From positions 1 through 43,789 of the forward strand of contig DASRDP010000143.1 in assembly GCA_035652535.1 (NCBI GenBank): a stretch of 43,789 nt of DNA, read 5' to 3'. The DNA comes from Chloroflexota bacterium. Its GTDB lineage: Bacteria; Chloroflexota; UBA6077; SHYK01. This document shows, piece after piece, positions 39,748 through 43,789 of the stretch (position 1 is its first letter; each line of letters starts with the position of its first letter). The position numbers and the translations under genes were made by a program. A model generated the notes under the pieces. It was not told the origin of the DNA, did not search any database, and saw only the letters and a program-made list of their open reading frames with translations.

Positions 39748-41067
39748 ATGTTGAGCAAAGAAGCGAATGAGCTGCTGACGCGTGTTGGTCCGGGAACGGT
39801 AATGGGCGATCTCATGCGGCAGTACTGGATGCCATTCCTCTATTCGTGGGAGATCGAGCCGGATGGCGCTCCCTTGCGCGTGCGGCTCCTCGGTGAGGAC
39901 CTGATCGCATGGCGGGACACCGATGGTCGCGTCGGCCTGATCAACCAGTACTGTCCCCACCGCGGCGCATCGTTCTTCTTTGGTCGCAACGAGGAACGGG
40001 GGATTCGTTGCGTCTACCACGGTTGGAAGTTCGACGTGGATGGGAACTGCACCGATATGCCCAACGAGCCGCCCGAGAGCAACTTCAAACACAAGGTGAA
40101 GGCTACGACGTACCGGTGTGTAGACCGAGGCGGAGTGGTCTTCGCCTACATGGGTCCGCTTCAGGACAACCCGCCGGGATTGCCCCAGTTCGAATGGATG
40201 ACCGTTCCGGCGGTTCAGCGGCACCACGAGTACAAGGCAGTCCTGGAATGCAATTGGGTGCAGGCACTCGAGGGAGATATCGACACGGCGCACCTGTACT
40301 TCCTGCACAGCCGTCTCGATCCGAGCCAGAATCCCGCGACGGGCGTTTACCACCCGGATCGGTCCCCGCGACTGGAGATCACCGAGCAAGAGTACGGGCT
40401 ACTCTACGGTGCGCGCCGCGTCGAAGGGCCAGACAGAATCTACTGGCGTACGACGCAGTTCCTCATGCCGATCTACACCATGTTTCCCGCGAGCGAGGAC
40501 GGGATCGTGCCGTCCCACATCTATACGCCCATTGACGACGAGCACACCCTCCATTGGGGCGTTCGCTGGCATCCTGTGCGGGAGTTGCCGGAGCGTGAGC
40601 TCATGAGCAACAAGGCGGAGATCGCTGGGATGGGGCACATGCGCGAGGAGCAGCACGGAAAGTTCTTCGCTCACTGGTGGCCAGCGGCGCGACAGGACAA
40701 CGACTTCCTGCTCGACCGCGACGTTCAGCGATCGCAGACCTACACCGGCATCCCGACGATTCGGCTCCAGGACGCCGCGGTCATCACGAGCATGGGCCCC
40801 ATCCAAGACCGAACGACCGAGCGGTTGGGCACAACGGATGCGATGATCATCAAGGTGCGCCAGCGGCTCATGCGCGCCGCGACCGCTCTGCGCGAGCATG
40901 GTATGGCCCCGCCGGGCGTGGATCGGCCCGAAGCCTATCGCGTGCGGTCGGGGTCCGTCGTCCTCGCCGATGGCCTGGACTGGAAAGCGGCCATGGCGGC
41001 ATGGCACGAAGGCCGGGATACAGAGCCCCCCTCGGTCACGGTGGCCCGGGCCGGCGGCTCCGTCTAG
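39748..41067 (+). CDS. Rieske non-heme iron oxygenase, closest of the four to phthalate 4,5-dioxygenase
   Basis: 439 residues starting M-L-S-K-E-A-N-E-L-L-T-R-V-G-P-G-T. Rieske ligands C69-x-H71 and C88-x-x-H91. The catalytic motif A-L-E-G-D-I-D-T-A-H-L-Y-F-L-H gives bridging Asp179, His182 and His187. Further C-terminal, Y-W-R-T-T-Q-F-L-M-P and T-P-I-D-D-E-H-T-L-H-W resemble known phthalate 4,5-dioxygenase oxygenase subunits more than do the other three copies. GGGAG and CGGGAA precede the ATG. It follows the ThDP-enzyme gene and is itself followed by a tandem repeat and two damaged binding-protein genes. The natural reductase partner is absent. Aromatic-acid dihydroxylation or O-demethylation is the likely reaction class. 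Confidence 0.93.
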   Translation: MLSKEANELLTRVGPGTVMGDLMRQYWMPFLYSWEIEPDGAPLRVRLLGEDLIAWRDTDGRVGLINQYCPHRGASFFFGRNEERGIRCVYHGWKFDVDGNCTDMPNEPPESNFKHKVKATTYRCVDRGGVVFAYMGPLQDNPPGLPQFEWMTVPAVQRHHEYKAVLECNWVQALEGDIDTAHLYFLHSRLDPSQNPATGVYHPDRSPRLEITEQEYGLLYGARRVEGPDRIYWRTTQFLMPIYTMFPASEDGIVPSHIYTPIDDEHTLHWGVRWHPVRELPERELMSNKAEIAGMGHMREEQHGKFFAHWWPAARQDNDFLLDRDVQRSQTYTGIPTIRLQDAAVITSMGPIQDRTTERLGTTDAMIIKVRQRLMRAATALREHGMAPPGVDRPEAYRVRSGSVVLADGLDWKAAMAAWHEGRDTEPPSVTVARAGGSV

Positions 41068-41075
41068 CGTCAGTC

Positions 41076-41138
41076 GGCGTACGGCGTACGGCGTACGGCG
41101 TACGGCGTACGGCGCACGGCGCACGGCGCACGGCGCAC
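41076..41138. repeat. Heptanucleotide tandem repeat, nine units in two homogeneous blocks
   Basis: Nine perfect 7-bp units start nine bases after the Rieske stop codon: five of GGCGTAC (41076-41110) followed by four of GGCGCAC (41111-41138), then a partial unit GGCAT. The two types differ by a single T/C and are not interspersed. With a 7-bp period three units are 21 bp, so the repeat stays open in several frames, but no gene runs through it. Confidence 0.95.
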
Positions 41139-41299
41139 GGCATCTCGATCTCGCCCTCTGCCAACCCGAGAAAGTCGCGCATTCTTCGTCTTGTGCTGTT
41201 CCAACGGTGGGGGCACCGACCGAATGCTCGACGACCCTGGTCGGATCACCCCGGCGCCAGCCTCCGGTCGGCGCCGGCGCCTGTGATATCGTTGTTGTC

Positions 41300-41596
41300 A
41301 ATCGCCCCGCGTGGACGAATCCCCAGGACGATCAGCTCGATGCTGCGTGGGACTCGACCCTCGATCCGACGGAGCGCGGCAACTCCGTCGCTCAGCTCAT
41401 GGCGCTGATCAGCGAGAACCTCCCGGGCTATTCGCTCTACTTCCTGCAAGTGGTGAATAGCTGGGTCGCCGGGCTGCAGGGCCCAACCGCCGGGAAGGAA
41501 AGCACCGGGTTCGGCCAGACCAGTCGCGGGACGACGAACTACTGGAGCATCCAGGATTGGACGTTGGCGGGGCCGGAAAGGACGGCGCAGCAATGA
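41300..41596 (+). pseudogene. 3' remnant of a family-5 solute-binding protein gene
   Basis: About 98 codons matching only the C-terminal end of family-5 binding proteins: A-W-T-N-P-Q-D-D, S-T-L-D-P-T-E-R-G and E-N-L-P-G-Y-S-L-Y-F align with S-W-T-D-P-T-Y-T, S-T-L-D-R-D-Q-R-G and E-N-L-P-A-I-S-L-V-F of the intact protein at 30670-32382, and the end N-Y-W-S-I-Q-D-W-T-L matches N-V-Y-W-N-I-E-T-W-V-L. The N-terminal ~480 residues are absent, there is no start codon or signal peptide, and a tandem repeat lies 160 bp upstream. The last codon overlaps the ATG of the next binding-protein gene (ATGA), so the pair was once a coupled operon. Confidence 0.8.
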
Positions 41597-43323
41597 CCGC
41601 GATCCATCGGAGGTTCCCGTTCACCCGACTGAGCGCTTCCGTCGTGCTGGTCGTCTTTGCGCTGGGGTGCGCTGCCCCTCAGGCGCCCCAGGCTGCGCGC
41701 GAAGGAGCGACCTCCGCGCCCCGCGCTCCCAAGCGGCTGGTGGCCGCGATGAAGACGATCCCACCGTTTCTCTACAACCAGCTCAACCCGGCGAACGTCG
41801 GCGGCGGTGTCGAGCTTGCCGAGCTGGTCAACAGCGGAATGGTTACGATGGGCGACAGCGGCCTGCTGGTGCCGCGGCTGGTGACCGAGGTTCCGTCAAC
41901 CGAAAACGGGCTCTGGGTGGTTTAGCCGGACGGCCGCATGGAAGTCACCTGGAAGCTGCGCCCCAACGTTCGGTGGCACGACGGCGCGCCCTTTTCAGCC
42001 GACGACCTGACCTTCACCCTGGACGTTGTTCGCGATCCGGATCTGGCCGTCCTGCGGGATCGGACTTATGAGGCGATTGAGGGCCTCGATGTTCCCGACG
42101 CTCGAACGGTGGTGGTCCGCTGGAGCCGACCGTACATCGAAGCGGATCAGCTCTTTTCATCGGTGTTCTCCGATCTCGCCGTCCCGATGCCCCGGCACCT
42201 TCTGGAGCGGGCATTTCGCGACGATCCGGCCAGCTTTCTCGACCTCCCCTATTGGAACGCGGAGTTCGTTGGGACCGGCCCCTTCAAGGTCCGGGAGTGG
42301 GAGCGCGGCAGCTACATCACCCTAGACGCAAATGACGACTATACCCTGGGCCGTCCGAAACTCGACGAGATCGAGGTGCGCTTCATCACCGACGACAATA
42401 CCCTGATCGCCAACATCCTGTCCGGTCAGGTCGCCCTCACCCTCGGGCGCGGGCCATCCATCGAACAGGCGCTGCAGGTCCAGGAGCAGTGGCGCGACGG
42501 GCGCGCCGATTTTCAGGCGCTGGATAGCTGGCTGCTTCTCTATCCCCAGTTCCTCAACCCGACGCCACCCATCGTCGCCGACCCGCAGTTCCGTCGCGCG
42601 CTGATCTCGGCCATCGATCGGCAGCAGCTCGTCGATAGCATCGAAGCCGGCCAAACGGTCGTCGCCCCAAGTCCGATCAGTCCCCACTACGCCGGCTATA
42701 CGGACATCGATCCATCCATCGTGAAGTACCCGTATGACCCGCAGCGCGCGGCGCAGATGCTGGAAGGCCTCGGGCTGACGAGGGATTCGGCCGGGATGTT
42801 GCGCGACGCGGCGGGCCAGCGGCTGTCGGTCGGAATCCAGGTCACCACGGTCCTCGACGTCCAGCCCAAGTCGGCCTACCCCGTGGCGGATTTCTGGCAG
42901 CGAGTCGGGGTTGGCGTCGACATCGACGTGGTGCCACCCCAGCGGGGGCAGGATTTGCGCTATCGCGCCGAGTTTCCTTCCTTCGCCCTCCAGCGACAGC
43001 CTGTGAATGAGCGCATGCTCATTCGCATTGACGGATCACAGGCTCGCACACCGGAGCGCGGGTACACCGGGATCAACAACGCTCGGTATGTGAACCCGGA
43101 CGTCGATGCGCTCCTTGCCCGAGTGGAGACCACCATTCCGGTTCGCGAGCGCAACGCCGCGATCGCGCAGCTCGTCCATCGAATCACGGACGAGCAGATC
43201 TGGATGGGGCTGTTCTTCGACACGGAGCCCGCGCTGATCGCCAACTCGCTGGCCAACGTGACAGCAAAGCACGACGAGTCGCGCGAGACGTGGAACGCTC
43301 ACCTGTGGGATGTCAAGAGCTGA
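41593..43323 (+). pseudogene. Family-5 solute-binding lipoprotein gene interrupted by one in-frame TAG
   Basis: The reading frame starts at the ATG at 41593 with a lipoprotein signal (V-V-L-V-V-F-A-L-G-C) and continues in the same frame to 43323, except for a single TAG at 41923-41925, codon 111. The stop falls inside the conserved motif: L-W-V-V-stop-P-D-G-R-M-E-V-T-W-K-L-R-P-N, where relatives have F or R. All else is intact, including W-H-D-G-A-P-F-S-A and a normal C-terminus N-A-H-L-W-D-V. It is a very recent nonsense mutation, an assembly error or a read-through codon. If translation restarted at the ATG at 41938 the product would lack the signal peptide. Either way it belongs with the Rieske gene upstream. 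Confidence 0.85.
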
Positions 43324-43392
43324 CGGTCCCGATGCGCCCAATGTCGGGCGAACGATGACGGTCGGCCGAACGAGGAAGCCAGGAGGCGCGAT

Positions 43393-43789
43393 ATGTCGGA
43401 GTCGATAGCTGGGCCGCCGTGGGGCGGTTACACCCTTGCCGAGCGGGACCGCCGTTGGGCCGCGGTGCGCGAAAAGGCCCGCGCCGCAAACCTCGACTGC
43501 ATCCTCGTGCCGATTGGGAACCGCTTCGACGCGCGCTATCTCACCCAACTCCTCGACGCCGCGGTGGTGTTGCCCGCCCATTCGGACGGCGCGCCTCCAA
43601 TCGTTGTGTCGGAAGGCTTACCGCGGAGCCCGTGGGTGAGCGAAACGCGCCCGGCCATCGCTGGCTGGGGCAGGGCGATGGGCGATGCCCTTCTCGATGC
43701 CGGGATGGAGCGCGCGCGAATCGGCGTGGCGGGACTCGGTCCGGGGCTCGTCACCTACGTGCGCGACACGGATGGCGTAATCGACCACA
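43393..43789 (+). CDS. M24-family peptidase-like protein (Xaa-Pro peptidase/creatinase N-terminal domain), partial
   Basis: 132 codons from the ATG at 43393 to the window end; AGGAGG lies seven bases before the ATG. The visible part looks like the creatinase_N domain of M24 proteins: A-E-R-D-R-R-W-A-A-V-R-E-K-A-R-A-A-N-L-D-C-I-L-V-P, N-R-F-D-A-R-Y-L-T-Q and later R-I-G-V-A-G-L. The metal-binding catalytic domain would lie beyond the window, so it could be an Xaa-Pro dipeptidase, a creatinase-type hydrolase or an inactive relative. It follows the damaged binding-protein gene after 69 bp, suggesting they were one unit with the receptor supplying the substrate. Confidence 0.72.
   Translation, partial: MSESIAGPPWGGYTLAERDRRWAAVREKARAANLDCILVPIGNRFDARYLTQLLDAAVVLPAHSDGAPPIVVSEGLPRSPWVSETRPAIAGWGRAMGDALLDAGMERARIGVAGLGPGLVTYVRDTDGVIDH

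Noticed and set aside
41076-41138. Tandem repeat as a CRISPR array
   Set aside because: Units are 7 bp and directly adjacent with no spacers, and no cas genes are present.
43321-43372. Repeated TGACGGTC near the end of the damaged receptor gene
   Set aside because: Two copies of an 8-mer 34 bp apart, one overlapping a stop codon; too little to claim a regulatory or recombination site.

Overview
The window is GC-rich bacterial chromosome with tightly packed genes on both strands. The overall style (family-5 solute-binding lipoproteins beside single metabolic enzymes, CpaE/CpaF-type proteins, a Ser/Thr kinase with a C-terminal extracytoplasmic domain, GT87, GTG/TTG starts behind GGAGG-type ribosome sites) suggests an uncultured free-living soil, sediment or water bacterium, most likely Chloroflexota. 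That placement is inference: there is no rRNA or other phylogenetic marker here.

Layout. (A) 1-3321, minus strand: a compact operon of a phthalate-dioxygenase-type Rieske oxygenase, an amidohydrolase/decarboxylase and a family-5 binding lipoprotein (cut by the window edge). (B) 3475-6828, plus strand: a second Rieske oxygenase, a BNR/Asp-box beta-propeller and an NMT1-like binding-fold protein, followed by a convergent MFS transporter. (C) 8288-14659: a second binding-lipoprotein + amidohydrolase pair, a minus-strand pair (VOC protein and a CpaF-like ATPase with lost catalytic motifs) and a third Rieske oxygenase behind a promoter with an overlapping palindrome. (D) 14704-28386, housekeeping and signalling: GT87 membrane glycosyltransferase, PAS-GGDEF-EAL protein, a KimA-type potassium importer in an operon with a small unknown protein and a KdpD/KdpE pair, an FMN alpha-hydroxy-acid dehydrogenase, a transmembrane Ser/Thr kinase, a CpaE/TadZ-like ATPase and a secreted FN3-like protein. 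(E) 28611-43789: a dihydroxyphthalate-decarboxylase-like protein, a TctC-type and several family-5 binding lipoproteins, a decayed hybrid histidine kinase, a VOC protein, a VOC-Rieske fusion, a methyltransferase, a hemerythrin-like protein, a ThDP enzyme, a fourth Rieske oxygenase, a 9-copy heptanucleotide repeat, two damaged binding-protein genes and the start of an M24 peptidase-like gene.

How it may work together. Four Rieske oxygenase alpha subunits, two ACMSD-type amidohydrolases, VOC proteins, a DHP-decarboxylase-like protein and a ThDP enzyme point to uptake and oxidative breakdown of aromatic or other organic acids. Nine solute-binding-type proteins (seven by lipoprotein or lipoprotein-derived family, two without signal peptides) are present, but no ABC permease or ATPase and no Rieske reductase lies in the window, so these modules must borrow partners from elsewhere. 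The most unusual items are the fusion of a VOC domain to a bc-type Rieske domain (33772-34545), a Rieske oxygenase whose bridging aspartate is displaced by one residue (2026-3321), a CpaF-like ATPase lacking its catalytic glutamates (11709-13079), and helically phased TTGA repeats in front of the KimA-KdpDE potassium operon (17985-18043). No tRNA, rRNA, CRISPR array or intact mobile element was seen, and no gene-free stretch exceeds 300 bases.
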